DNA from: Perilla frutescens
Taxonomy: Eukaryota > Streptophyta > Magnoliopsida > Lamiales > Lamiaceae
Assembly: GCA_026008535.1 (NCBI GenBank)
Contig: BRKX01000004.1
Coordinates: forward strand, 13,975,501-14,039,500
Length of the DNA stretch: 64,000 bases
Reading direction: 5' to 3'
This document shows, one piece after another, positions 10,486 through 23,421 of this stretch. Position 1 is the first letter of the stretch. Each line of letters begins with the position of its first letter. The notes under the pieces are model-generated. The model had not been told where the DNA came from and made no database searches. It saw only the letters and a list, made by a program, of their open reading frames with translations. Both the position numbers and the translations under genes were made by a program.

Positions 10486-13400
10486 GTGACCCACCTGATC
10501 CTGGAGAAATGCAGTTGGAGGAAGTTCAAATGAGCATTAATACTGTGTTTGGATCTGAAGGGATCTCTACTATGAGGGTGGTGGGAAGATTTTGAGAGCA
10601 TGATCTGCATATACTTATTGACACCGGTAGCACCCTTATCTTTATACAAGAAGCTACAACAAATAAGCTTGGGTGTACACTGGAACAAGCTAACCCATTA
10701 CTGGTGAGGGTAGCCAATGGACAGAGGATGATAAGTGAGTCCCGAGTCAAGGGGTTTAACTGGAATGTGCAAGGGCACCACTTTGCATATTCCCTGAGGG
10801 TCTTGCAGACTGAGGGCTATAACCTTATTCTAGGTAGAGATTGGTTAAGGTCATGCACCCCCATTGAACTTGACTACAAGAACATGACATTCACTGTCAT
10901 ACAAAGGAGAAAGAAAGTTAAGCTGCAAGCATCCAATTCACAGGTGGAATGCCACATAATTTCAGGGCCATCCCTATACAAGATTCTTTACTCCAGTTTC
11001 AGGGATGAAATAGAAGAGATATTCATGGTTAGACAAGTTACCAAGGATTCTCCTATAGACTCTGACATGACAGACCTTCTGGATGAGTTTAAAGATGTCT
11101 TTGAAGAACCTAAGGAGCTGCCACCTAGCAGAGAAATTAAACATTACATAACACTCAAACCCCACAGCATTCTCAGACACTAGCACCCTTACAGAACCTC
11201 ACACAGCCACAAGAATGAAATAGAGAAAATTGTCAAAGATCTACTAGACACAGGTATGATCCAGTACATCAGGAGTTCCTTTGCATCCCCAGTCATTCTA
11301 GTCAAGAAGAAGTATTAAACTTGGAAGATGTGTGTGGATTACAGATACCTAAACTCACTCACTGTTAAACATGAGTATCCTATACCAGTGATTGATGAAT
11401 TATTGGATAAGCTACATGGAGCCACCCACTTCTCTAAAATTGACCTCAGATCAGGTGATTTCTAGATCCTGGTGAGACCTCAGGACATGTATATGACTGC
11501 TTTTAACATACATCATGGCCACTTTGAGTTTGTTGTCATGCCATTTAGGCTATACAATGCCCTGGCTACCTTCCAATCTCTCATAAATCATACTTTTAAG
11601 GAACAACTAAGGAAGTTTTATGTTAGTATTTTTTAATGACATATTGGTCTACAGTACCAACTGAGAGGATCATTTAAAACATTTAAGAGTGGTCTTGCAA
11701 TTGCTCAGAGCTAACCAACTCTATGCCAAGAGGAGTAAATGTAGCTTTGGGAGTACCAAGGTAGAGTGCCTTAGTCATATTATATCACAGGAATGGGTGT
11801 CAACTGATCCTAACAAGGTGGAGTGCATGCTCAAGTGGCCTGTATCCAAAACACCTAAGCAGCTAAGAGGATTCCTAGGGCTAACTGGGTATTATAGGGA
11901 GTTTGTTAAAGATTATAGGCTTATCAGTAAACCTCTTACTGATCTCCTCAGGAAGGACAACTTCCATTGGAATCCAGATGCAGAGAAGGCTTTCCAGAAA
12001 CTTAAGGTGGCTATGTCAACTACACCAGTCCTAGCCTTACCTGATTTTACTAAACCCTTCATTCTGGAGACTAATGTTAGTAGGGCTGGGATTTGGGTTG
12101 TGTTGATGTAGGAGGGGAGACCCACTTTGAGAGGGAATTCTTGGTGGTTCTCATGGTTGTGCAGAGGTGGAGAGTTTACCTACAGGGGCACAAATTCCTA
12201 ATCAAAACAGATCAGCAGACACTTAAATATTTGTTAGACCAAAAGGTTATGAACTCCCCGCAACAGAAGTGGTTAATAAAACTCTTAGGGCTTAACTATG
12301 ATATTCAATACAAGAAGGGTTGTGAAAACAAGGTGGCAGATGCCCTATCTAGAAGAGAGGATCTATAAGCTGAATGTGTGGTTGTTACTACCGTAGTTCC
12401 AAGCTAGGTTCAAAAGGTACTCCCAAGCTACCGAAAGGACCCTTACTTCTCAAAAATTCTAAGTGCTAAACTAGTGGATGCAGATTCTTTTCCTGAGTTC
12501 CAAGTTTATGATGGGCTGGTGAGGTACAAGGGAAGGTTGGGAGTGGGAAATCTACCTGAACTCAGGAACCAAATTCTCACAGCTCTACATGATTCTGCCT
12601 ATGGTGGCCACTCTAGTACAAATGGCACTTATATGAGAATTAAGGGCATCTTCTATTGGCCTAACATGAAAGATGAAGTTATCAAGTGGGTGCAGGAATG
12701 TGAGGTCTGTCAAAGGAATAAATCTGACCATAGGCTCTATCCTGGAATGTTACATCCCTTATCTGTGCCACAACAATCATGGACTCATATATTAACGGAT
12801 TTTATTGAAGGGCTCCCAAAATCTGGAGGGAAGAAAGTTATTTAGGTAGTGGTGGATAGGTTCACTAAGTTTAGGCATTTCACTCCACTATCTCATCCCT
12901 ATACTGTTGAATCTGTAGCCAAGATTTTCTTGGATAATATCTACAAGTTACATGGTCAACCTATTAGTATAGTGATAGATAGGGACACTGTCTTCACTAG
13001 CTCTTTCTGGAAGGAATTATTCAAGTTAATGGGGGTGAAATTGGACATGTATTCAACATATCATCCACAGTCTGATGGACAGACTGAGAGGCTGAATCAA
13101 TGTCTAGAAAACTATCTATGATGTATGGTGCACTCTAATTCTAGATAATGGCTACAATGGTTGTCCCTTACTGAGTACTGGTACAACACAAACTACCACA
13201 CTAGCTTGAAGTGCACTCCCTACCAAGCTCTCAATGGGGTTCCTCCTCCTATGCTATCAGTGTATACTACCTTGACTCAACTAATGAAGAAGTGGCTGAT
13301 TTCCTAACCCAACGACAACAGATGTTGTAAAACCTCAGAGACTATCTCATTCAAGCTTAGACTTGAATGAAGTGGTTCGTCGATTGTAAACAGTAGGACA

Positions 13401-13857
13401 GACACTTTGAGATTGGAGAGCACATTTTTCTCAAACTATAGCCCTTTCGACAGAATACTATCACCCTCAGAAAGAACTTGAAACTCTTTTCCAAGTTCTA
13501 TATCTCGTTCATCATACTAGAAAGAGTTGGAAATGTGGCTTACATGTTAGATCTTTCCCCAACTCTGAAGACCAACCCCGTATTCCAAGTTTCTCTATTA
13601 AAGAAGTGTATTGGAAAGAAATTCATACCTCTGCTAGATTTGCCCAGTACGAACGATGATGGGGAACTCACTGTTACCCCTCTGTAGTCCATATCTCATC
13701 GTGTTCTGCTCCGGCATGGTCGTCCAGTCCCTCAAACTCTGGTGTCATGGCATGCCGTCGATGCTAGCCTCCAATCATGGAAATATGACTCTTTCCTCCG
13801 CCGCAAGTTCCCATCTTTTGATCCTCGAGGATGAGAATCGAGTTATCCGGGGAGAAT
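10486..13857 (+). pseudogene. pol remnant: protease, RT, RNase H, integrase
   Basis: Protease is recognised by the LIDTGS active site near 10610, followed by ILGRDWL. Reverse transcriptase spans about 11200-11700. Its usual YxDD box reads FFND near 11632, so one catalytic Asp appears to be Asn, and stops follow directly. RNase H covers about 12000-12368 (DFTKPFILETNVS, ending VADALSRRE). Integrase runs about 12474-13130 with an HHCC zinc region (CEVCQRN) and the HPQSDGQTERLN motif. A chromodomain-like tail is at about 13690-13830. Stops near 11181, 12109, 12366, 12843 and 13119 and several frame shifts make it inactive. Confidence 0.9.
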
Positions 13858-16061
13858 TGTCATGAGTTTAGACGGAATTGAGAGTGTGAAGAAAGAAGGG
13901 GTGAAAGGTGGAGTCTTTGAAGAATTAGGGATCGACAATGAAGAAAGGAAATTAAGAGATTTGGGGCTAATTACCAAGACAGAAGTGGATTCAGGTCATT
14001 CGGGTCGTGGTCTAGCGGACAGGTCAACCTCAGCAAGCCTTGTTGTTGGTTCTGGACGAGTCGGTATCAGTTTAGAGGGGAGGTGAATAAACCGATTACA
14101 AAAACTTTTAACTTAAATGCGGAATAAGATTAGGGCCCTTGACTCGCTTAAGAAACTTATCTATGCACTTTGTCAGTTGTATGAATTCAGTTGACTCGAG
14201 AGTGCGGCTTGTGTGAACTTTGTGTGTAGTTATAAAGATATGCAAGTAAAGCAATAAGTACAACACACAAACAGTTTATAGAGGTTCAAAGCTAAAACTT
14301 CTACGTCATCTCTTTCTTACTAAAAAGGGCAATTCACTATGCAATGATAAAGTTTCTTTATTACAATTACAGAGTGAAGATAGGTTGAACCTGGAAACGG
14401 AAACTCTCGTAGAGTCACGATCGCCTTTTCAACCGTTGTTGTCCTTAAAACGGCAGTTCTCGCAGAGCCATGGTCTCTTCAGCTGGTTTCGATGACTCAC
14501 ACTTGCAGCCCCAACTGCTCGCTCGAGAGGTAGGTGCTATTACCGTCTTTACAAGGTTTTAGATCTCTTTCGATCTTCAAGAGGTTAGTCTTGAAATTGG
14601 TATCAACTGATTTGCTCCTTTGAGTTGAGCTGAGTAGTTGATCGGTATGCAGCTTGAACTTGTGAAGATTGCTTTGGCTGGACTTTCAATAGCTAGCTGA
14701 TTTGTTGAATCTTTAGGATATTCTTCTCAGTTGTGAACTTTCACAGCTTTAGACAGTGCTTGAACTTTGAGCTGTGGGAGGGAGAAAGAAAGATCAGTTG
14801 CAATATAGCAAGGATAACAAAAGTTAGATAGGCGAAAGTTGAAAGTTGAAAGTTGTTAAACATGGGATTCACTCTCCTTATATAGAGGAGTGATCTTTTG
14901 ACCGTTAAATTCCATTGATTGTTGATTCTGCTGGTTCATCAATGGTAGTTAATATTTGTAGTCGTTAAAGCTTTGAAGAGATAGCCGTTGCTTAGCCAAT
15001 CGATCTATGTTGAACATTTACTTCAGGATCTTCTTTTGATCATTAATTTTGAGATCTTTGGTTGAGCATTAACTGCGGGATTCTTTCGATGGTAGTTCTA
15101 TGCTTCAGTTGGCAGTTCATGTTGGCTATGACTTCAGTTGGCTATTCTTCTAAGCTCTTTTGTCAGTTTGACTGATCACAACTGTTGGCTAATCGGTCAG
15201 TTTAGCTGGTCTTATTATGAGCTTACTTGCCAGTTCAACTGATTATAAACTGTTGGATAGTTTGTCAGTTTGACTGGTCTTATTTTGAACTTGGTCAGCA
15301 GTTGGTTTTGAGCTTGAGCTTTCAGTTGGCTGACTTCAGTTCTGGCCATCAGCAGTTGGTTTGACTCTAGGCTTCAGTTCGGCTGATATCTGATTTTGTC
15401 CATCAGTTGGATGCTTCCAGTCTTCAGTTCAACTGACTTGCTGTCAGTTTCTTCAATCAGATTAACTTTTCTTTCGGTTCAACTTACTCGCCTGTCAGTT
15501 TAATTGAAGCTGATTCGACTTTCGTGCTTTAACCTTCAGTTGGGTTATTTTTTGACTGGTTGATGCATCCTTTCAGCTGAGTTGACCATGCTCCACTTTG
15601 ATTAACTTTTGTTATCATTGACTTCTTTTTGGAGCTGCCTTTTGGTCAACTTTAGACTCCCAGCTTGGAACTCCTGCAGTTTTTCAAAAAACAGTTCGAC
15701 ATGTTTTGACATCTCATCAAAACCATATATATAGGGCTTGATAGTTTTTCCTAACACTTGTTGAAGAATGGGTCATGAACATTGGCTGAGTAGAGGAGCT
15801 AGGCCCAGTAATATTATATTAAAGATTATGCTATGTTTTATTTTCATTATAAGATGCTTATAGGGTTTGTGTAAGGTCGTGGGACCATATTGAATCATAT
15901 ATAAACTCATATGGATTATGAAATGAAATAGAATGAAATTACTCCAAAATCTCTCTCTCTATCCCTCTATTCTCCCTTCTCGATCTCCCTACCCTTCTGC
16001 TATCCAAAAACCCTAAAAAATTAACACAACTATCACATAATTTGTAGTAGTAATCACTACA
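13858..16061 (+). repeat. 3' LTR of the gypsy element, split by a solo LTR
   Basis: It starts TGTCATGAGTTTAGACG just after a purine-rich stretch (GGGGAGAA) that serves as polypurine tract. The sequence matches the 5' LTR up to 14043 and again from 15762. The target duplication ATTTT follows at 16062-16066. Confidence 0.92.
14044..15756 (-). mobile_element. Solo LTR (1713 bp), probably Ty1/copia type, nested in the 3' LTR
   Basis: It starts TGTTGGTTCTGG and ends TTTCCTAACA, with the 5-bp duplication CTTGT at 14039-14043 and 15757-15761. Removing it restores the sequence of the other LTR exactly at the junction. On the minus strand it starts TGTTAGGAAAAA and has a TATA-like CTCTATATAAGGAG near 14880. 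It ends with a pyrimidine-rich CACCTCCCCTCTAAACTG. This layout is familiar from long copia LTRs of the SIRE/Maximus type; that assignment is inference. The interior has many copies of the short motif CAGTT(G/T)G. Confidence 0.88.
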
Positions 16062-16146
16062 ATTTTAATAATGAAAAACACAATTTCTAATTTTGAAAAA
16101 TATCAATATTTTTGTTTTCACATAAAAAAGTGTTAGCAATCTTATA

Positions 16147-16405
16147 CTCCCTTCGTATCAAATTATTTGTCGTTTTAGAATTTCCACATAATTAAAATGT
16201 AATAAGTTTGATAAATATATACCATCTCTCCACTCATATGAAATCTTATTCAAATATATTTATCTAATAAATGCATATTTCTCTATCGCTGTAATAAATG
16301 CAAGGTTGAAATTGGGAGAGAACATGTGAAAGCATATAAAATGACAATTAATTTTTTACAAGCTAAAAAAATTCTAAAATGACACTTAATTTGATACGAA
16401 ATGAG
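16147..16405. mobile_element. Stowaway-like (Tc1/mariner) MITE
   Basis: The left terminus CTCCCTTCGTATCAAATTA is mirrored on the right by TAATTTGATACGAAATGAG. The inverted repeats continue to 'gtcgttttagaattt'. The element is flanked by TA on both sides and is 259 bp with no coding potential. These are the hallmarks of Stowaway MITEs. Confidence 0.88.
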
Positions 16406-18026
16406 TAATTCCTTGGATCAACAAAAAGGACGTGATATTTTAGTAATTATTATGATTGGGGGAAAAAATACAATTTCTAATACTCAAAAAATATTTTCTA
16501 ATATTGAAAAGTATCATTTTCTAGATTAGATCGATGGGAGGATCTGTCTAATCAATTAAAGAGTTGATTGGTATAATAGAATGAAATTAGGTATAAATGG
16601 AATGAACTCAGAAATAGAATGAGGTTCTGAATGGAATGATGATTCTTATGATTTGTATGTCTACGGAATGAAATATAATTTTTTTTAATCTTATATAATG
16701 AATATTTTATGTAATTTCAAATCTTCTTATAATTGAATAAAGTGTGCGTAATAGCTAATAAATATCAACACATATCTTAATTTATTTTTTATATTTCTAA
16801 ACACCATTTTTCTTTTTTAGTATATGATTTTTTTCTAATTTTTTTAGCAAATTATAACTTATTTATTTTATTGAAAAACTTTATTCTAAAATATTTAATT
16901 AATCAATATACAATAATTTTTATAAGTTAATAAAAATATTTTTACTTCATAGAAAAATACTTTCACATTTCAATTTTTCATTTGAATATAATAAATTATA
17001 TCAAATATATAAATATTTTATATTGTATTATAACATATTTTTATGTTATATTTATTTCGGCATCACTTTCATTTTTCTTCAACAAAATTATAAAAGCTAT
17101 CAAAATTTAATTTTAACACATTTTTATATTATATTTTGAAAATAAATAATAATATTAATAATAAATTATTTAATTTGATTTTTGGTTTATTTTTCAAAAT
17201 ATGATAAAATAATATTATAAGACATGATTATGTATAAATATATCATATATTAATTTTATTTTATTTTTATCATTGAGAATAGCTAAACTCATGGGGGTGA
17301 GTGGAATGGATATTCCCCTTCTTTTGGAAATAGGTATTCCATCGAGAATAATGATTCCTGATTTTAAACGATACCAATCGTCAAAATGAGAATGGAGATG
17401 AAAATGATCATTCTATTTCATTCTATTCCACCGTAGAAATCACGTCCTATCCAGATTAAAACTCCCTTTTAAGTGTCCTTTATGGTATGTATCTTCTTTT
17501 TTTTTCTGTTTTTTTTTTTAATCAACACCATTTCGGGTGGAGGATTTAAGTGGACCCACAATCATATTCATAATTCATATATCAACTGAAGGAGAAAATA
17601 ACAGCACTGTACATCTATGAGATACATAGCAACAAGGTTATGTATCTCTAATTTTCGCCAATAGTAGTTTGGTAAATCTCCTTTATTAGCCAAAATTTTC
17701 TTTCCTCAAATATGAATTCGCCTTGTCAACTCCCGTTAAATTTAGTCGTCACCAAATTTACAAAATAAAATTAACTGGACACACAATTTTCTTAATATAT
17801 ACTTTTACACATTTAGATGAAAAATTAAAAACAGATTTGTCCGAAAATGACAATTGACTAAATCGTGCAATATTTACTAACAAACGCAACAAACTTATAT
17901 GCACAAAAAAAGGGTTGGTATTAACTTGATTTTCTGAGATTTTCATTATTCTTTTAAAAGTTCAATAAATTGATATTTCGGTGGTTGTTTTATTCGTTCT
18001 CGACCAATTTAAGACTTTATTACATA
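16406..18026. other. AT-rich intergenic sequence, possible degenerate inverted-end element
   Basis: No gene was found. GGTATAATAGAATGAAAT at 16570 is approximately mirrored at 17415-17432, and both neighbourhoods are rich in 'ggaatg'. This may mark an old element of about 860 bp, but no target duplication supports it. Confidence 0.35.
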
Positions 18027-18266
18027 CTCCATCCGTTTCCAATTAAGTGTCATTTTAGATGAATGCACACAGATTAATAAATTAATTGAGTTACCTAATA
18101 CATCCTTGTGTGAATACATTAAATTAGTTAAATATAGATGTATGAATGCATTAAATGAGGTTAACTGTGTGAAAAATGTGAATTTTTTGTCTCGAATTTG
18201 TAGAATGTTATTTTTTTTAAACAAAATTAAAATACTAGAATGACACTTATTCAGAAACGAATGGTG
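18027..18266. mobile_element. Stowaway-like (Tc1/mariner) MITE, second family member
   Basis: The left end CTCCATCCGTTTCCAATTAA is mirrored by a right end reading ...TCAGAAACGAATGGTG. Both sides share 'aagtgtcattttag' or its complement, and TA flanks both ends. It is 240 bp and distinct from, but related to, the copy at 16147. Confidence 0.85.
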
Positions 18267-18267
18267 T

Positions 18268-21200
18268 ACATATTAAATTGTCTTTCCAAAATAAGAAGAA
18301 AATAAAAAAGAAAAGAAAAGAGAGAGTGGATGTTATATATAGTTGCTCGACGACACGTTCATTATATTATGGTAGCTAATGCACTGATTATCATATTTTT
18401 CAAAAAAAAATTAATAATGAATAATTCAATAAACATGTTTGTATAGAATATTATGACAAAGACATATCTTTTTGTAAAATTAAAATATGTTAAAATAAAG
18501 AAGATGAATATTGCATATACAGGTGTTTGAACGCTAAATATGGTAGTTTTTTAGGTTGAAATGAACTCGCTTTTCACAAATGATCCAAGTAACATTTAAA
18601 ATGTCTTATGTTCACAATGTCATTTCATGATTTTATACAATGATTAATTAATATTAATCAAATAAATTTAAGATGGACTTGGGTGGCCCATCAGATGGGC
18701 TTTGATTTTTTTCTCGCAAAAAAATGTATACCCTTACGCAGTAACGCGTGACCTTGTCACCGCGTTTATTACCCATACTAAAGTCCATATTTTTTTTCCT
18801 GAAATAAATATAAATCCTAAAATGAAAATAGTGAATCTTAAAATTAAAGTGAATAACGCATGGGCTCGTGCACTGCGCTCGATAATTAATTCAGATGTAA
18901 TAAACTCTAACTGACGATACTTTGAAATTATGGGTGATACTTTTTAGGGTTACAATTTATATTTTTTCATATTTATTTTATTTTATTTTTGGTTTATGAA
19001 TTCATTTAAAAAAAGATCCCACAGCTAAGAGAAAATAATATTATTTTGTTTATTTATGAATTTAATTAATTTTTCTAATTTGTTGGTTATAACCGATAGG
19101 TTTAGCATTACATTTGAAATAATTAGTCAAACTATTTTATTTTTCAAGTATATCCATAAGAAATTTTAGGACACTTCTTGATGTGTTTATAGAGGGAGTT
19201 CCTCCACAGTGCAAGGGGCCCAACACTACTTGTTGTGTAATTTTTTAAAATAAAACTATCTCATTTTTATGTCTTTGAAAGATTTTTTTTTCATTTTTTT
19301 CTTTATTAATTGAAACATTAAACCTAAAAAATATCAAATTCAACTATAAATGATCCTAATTGAAATAATTAACTAAATAATTAAAAGTAAGTAGATATTA
19401 TGATCATGTAAAAAATAATCAACTGTAAATAAAAATATATTAACTAAAAAGTCTTTAAAATATTAAACCCTAATCATGAAAAAAATAATTCGTAGGTAAA
19501 AACTAAAAATAAAAAATTTAAAAATTCTAATTAAGAAATAATCAACCCAAATTAATAAATATAGACTAAAAACTCATAACTTAACAAAATCAACTAATTT
19601 TGGACAATCAAACTTAATTTTTAATTATAAACTAAAATATAAAAAGAAATTTATATGGCCTATTTTGAACAATCAACACTAATTAATAATTAAAAAATAT
19701 GTATGATCCTAGTTATGAAATAATGAGTCCTAATTATGAGCTAAATTAATAGCGAATAAATGATTCTAAAATCTTAATATAAATTAATTCAAAATCTACA
19801 AAACATAAAATTAAAATTAAAACATCTAACACAAAAAGGGTTAAAAATTACATAGCACAACCTGAAGTGTTAAGGACACAACATGTGATCCTCTTCCATT
19901 AATAAACTAAAATTATAATCTCAATTTTTAATTTTTGATTACTAGATAGATAGATATTAATAATAAATTATATTAACAATAAAAAATCAATTAGTTGAAT
20001 GAAAAAAATGGCTTAACATGAATTTACATGAGGTAGACATTGCCACCTCGCTACAGTCTCTAAAAATTACAAAAACACCACTAAAATGAAATAGTATAAA
20101 AAATTTACAAAATGAATATAATAACAAATAATATATATAGAAAAAACATATGTAAAATGTATATTTCAAGTCTTCGATGTAAAGAATTGCATGTATAGTC
20201 TAACCTCTCGATCATGAAAAAATGCTCGTAAAAAGATAAAGCTTCAAAGCCATATAATGTTGAGAGGGTTTCATGTCATTGACCATAACAAAAAAAAAAA
20301 TGTTGTAAGCAATTAACAAAGAGATAAAAACTATAATTAGTGATGGATAAATAAATAAATTATTTATAAAATCAATTATGTACAGAGGAAGAAAAACAAT
20401 CTCCATATAAATGTCATTTTTTTTTATCACAAATGGTATGTTGAACCAGAACTATAAAATGTCAATCAAAGGGTCACAAAAGGATTGTTTGATTATAGGC
20501 AATCTTTTATATGCAGTCATCAATCAATCTAATAAAAGAATAAAAATTTTAATAAAAAATAATTTTTTAATTGAGGTACAATATATACAATTTCAATCAA
20601 TAAAATATGTCAACTATTTAGCCACATATCTATATATATATAAACATATATTATATAATTATGAAAACTTAGATACTGTTTTTAATTGAAAATAACCATA
20701 TTTTCAATTATCGTAAATATCAACCAAATTTTTGGGTGAGGATTAATAATATGATTTTATTAAATTAACATGTAACAGAAACAACTAATTATAATTAGTA
20801 ATTAACACTACATATAATAATAATTAATCCAATTTTTGGCTTCGTAAGATTCATTGAACTGAAAATTTCACCTAGAGTAAATTCAATTTAAAATAGTCAA
20901 ACATATTTTAGTTTTTAAATTATGGAAATTATATTATTTGATTTGGTATATATCTCATTTTTTGGGGTACGAATTAATATGCAAATAAACATACTAAATA
21001 GTTATATTTTATATTGGATTGAGATACAATATATTATATTATAGTATTAGTAAGTGTACATAATTAAGGTAAATTATAAAGTAATTTAATTATAATATAT
21101 ACACACTATATATAACTAATATTTATGTTGATATCTCTACACACAATATGTGATATAGATTTGTGTATTCATATAACATTGTTATATTTATGGAAACATA

Positions 21201-21640
21201 TTAATATTTATTCATTTACAAAGAAGAAAATTGATTTTTTAATATAAAATGTTATTTTTTTTTGGAAGATGCAAAAGGGCGGGAAACCCATATTTTCCAT
21301 TTTCGGATGCGGAATCGTTATTATATATTATATATATATTAAATGGTCACTGTGTGGCCTCACCATATGATGGTAATATAGTAAGTACCCACTATATTAC
21401 TTTATTAAATAATAATAGTAATTAGTGCTATATTGTATTTTACCCTATTACATTTTCTCTCTTAATTTAGAGAGAGAATGAAAATAACGGATTTAAAATT
21501 CTAAATTCGAATCTCTCTCAACATTAATAATTGTTTTGTTATTTCCAATAAAAATAGGGTAAATTATTCTATATTCTCATTCATCTTCAATCTTCATTAT
21601 TTTCATTTTATTTTCTCATCCATTACATATATCTTCAAAT
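18268..21640. other. AT-rich intergenic sequence
   Basis: This stretch is very A/T-rich with short frames of low complexity, and I saw no recognisable domains. A patch at 21255-21370 is richer in GC (for example CACTGTGTGGCC) and shares that phrase in inverted form with 26690-26705, but no element could be bounded. Confidence 0.55.
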
Positions 21641-21657
21641 AGTTATGGGTTATCAAA

Positions 21658-22053
21658 ATGCAATGCAATAATATGGAAATCAAAGGTAGCCAAAAGCAGA
21701 AATTTTATGTTGTCTTTGAAGGTACACGAACTGGAATATATTCAAATTGGGTAGACTGTGCTCCATTTGTACTCGGTATTAGGAGAAGATTGTACAAGTC
21801 TTTTCCAACAGAAGATAAAGTGGTGAAGGCGTATGAAAAATATATGAGTTCAAAATGCCAAGAATATCTTAGTTGTTGGAGCGGTGATGTCGATTTATAT
21901 TCCGAGTCGAGCAATTGTGAAATTAGTTCAAAAAATACAAAAATGGAGAAGTGCAGAAGCGTTGAAGAGAAGGAGATAAGATCAAGAGTCAAATTCTTTA
22001 TTTTTGGATTCATAGTTGGAATTTATAGTTCGATTTGTATTGCTAAATTTTAA
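21658..22053 (+). CDS. Small protein with RNase H1 N-terminal (viroplasmin-type) domain
   Basis: This 131-residue single-exon ORF has KFYVVFEGTRTGIYSNW at residues 15-31 and LYKSFPTEDKVVKAYEKY at about 45-62. Together these match the RNA:DNA hybrid-binding domain at the N-terminus of RNase H1 and in caulimovirus inclusion-body proteins. In that family the domain binds hybrid or double-stranded nucleic acid. No catalytic RNase H domain follows. Instead there is a Ser/Cys-rich linker and a hydrophobic segment (about 111-131, FFIFGFIVGIYSSICIAKF) that could anchor it in a membrane. Translation could start at Met1 or at Met6 (21673). A short frame (21645-21671) overlaps the start in another frame. 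It may be a real small gene or a domain fragment; no intron is needed. Confidence 0.7.
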   Translation: MQCNNMEIKGSQKQKFYVVFEGTRTGIYSNWVDCAPFVLGIRRRLYKSFPTEDKVVKAYEKYMSSKCQEYLSCWSGDVDLYSESSNCEISSKNTKMEKCRSVEEKEIRSRVKFFIFGFIVGIYSSICIAKF

Positions 22054-23421
22054 TTTCAGAATTATAATTTATGAATGAATTTTTATTTTATTTTATTTGA
22101 TTAATGCTCGATTTCAATATATGTTAATTTAGGTAAGATATATCATATAAAAATTATTCATCAATATATTAAAATTTCAAAATTATTACATTAGTACGTC
22201 ATTTAATTCGGTCATAAATCATAATAGTACTTTTGGGAGGAATATCTCATAAGATATTAATCATGTGATATGTTTCTACATATTAATCGTCTTTTAACTT
22301 ATTTGAGGATGAGATACGTGATAAACACAAATATGCTTAGTTTTAATATTCACTTTCTGTTGTAATCTCCTTAGTTAAATTATCATATTATATTTAAGTT
22401 TTACCTTATTTGTTGTTATCTATATTAGATATGTGATTATGTCCACTATAACATAGCTCTACGTTTATGTTGTTATTCAAGTTAATTAATGAAACTTTAG
22501 CACATGCATTATTTTATATGAAGCTTGCTGTCAATTAAATTTAGAAATTTTCGGAAAGCCGAAACTGCATGTAGAATTTATTTAGCTAGAATTGAGTAAA
22601 ATGGTGACTGGTCGACCTCCACCTTTCCAAATATTTTAGGTCGAATTTACTAGAAAATATTTGCTGAATTTATTTCCCTAAAGTATCGAGTTGAGAATGA
22701 AACCCTAATGTTGCGCATTGTAGTCTGAAGCCAGTTTTATTAGTTTAGAATATCCGTATTATATTTAGTTTGACTTAGAAAAATCACGTAGTAGTCCTAT
22801 GTCGAAGCTTGTGTTGTGTAGGACCCGCTGAGCTAGAGAGAGAACCAAGACTGTTTACCGCAGTAGCATACCCCCAAGTTACCCGAGCAAGGTGGGTGTT
22901 TCTTATTATGAAAAAATTGTATGTTTGAGTTATATAAACTTTGTTTATGCAAATGAAAGCTCTATCCATATCATAAAATGTTTTAGCTCTTATCTGCATC
23001 TCTATATGAGTATTCCTCATTGTGAGCTACTTCATCTTCTTAGTATTCCAAGTTTATTTCATCATGAGCTTCTTCAATCACTTCTACCTCCGTGTTCGCC
23101 GGCATCCCTTGTATAGCATTTATGATCGGAATCCTCTCCAAATAAATCTAACATTATATCATGTGGATTCATATCCATGGAAGCTCTTGAATTTCTTATC
23201 TTTAGAATGGTACAATGAAGGAAAAATTACAACAATAGAATTGCATACCTTATTGAAATGTGCTGCTACCATGATGATTAGTTCTATTGGGAACTTCAAG
23301 AGTCCTTTACTTTTTGGACGATAATTGAGTAATAACCGTTGGCTAATAAAAATTATTTTGAATCTCCTAAAATAACTAAAAAATGATTATTTATGTAGAA
23401 CATATACATGATACAAAAACT
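22054..23421. other. Intergenic sequence
   Basis: No gene could be supported. The longer frames at 22892-23324 overlap one another, have no recognisable motif and lie in mixed-composition sequence. Confidence 0.5.

Larger units (their letters stand above)
7477..16061 (+). mobile_element. Degenerate Ty3/gypsy LTR retrotransposon with two nested solo LTRs
   Basis: Two related LTRs (7477-7961 and 13858-16061) bracket gag, protease, reverse transcriptase, RNase H and integrase remnants in that order, which defines Ty3/gypsy. ATTTT flanks the whole element (7472-7476 and 16062-16066). In the first 180 or so bases the LTRs differ at about 15 positions by hand count, mostly transitions, so the insertion is not recent. 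It carries a 1330-bp solo LTR in gag and a 1713-bp solo LTR in its 3' LTR. All coding regions are broken by stops. The integrase tail has a chromodomain-like stretch, which suggests a chromovirus lineage. Confidence 0.93.

Noticed and set aside
16570..17432. Possible element of about 860 bp with 'aatagaatgaaat' inverted ends
   Set aside because: The match is short, the sequence is simple, and no target duplication flanks it; kept only as a note.
22784..23324. Cluster of overlapping short frames as a possible gene
   Set aside because: No frame is supported over the others, no splice-consistent model was found and no motif was recognised.
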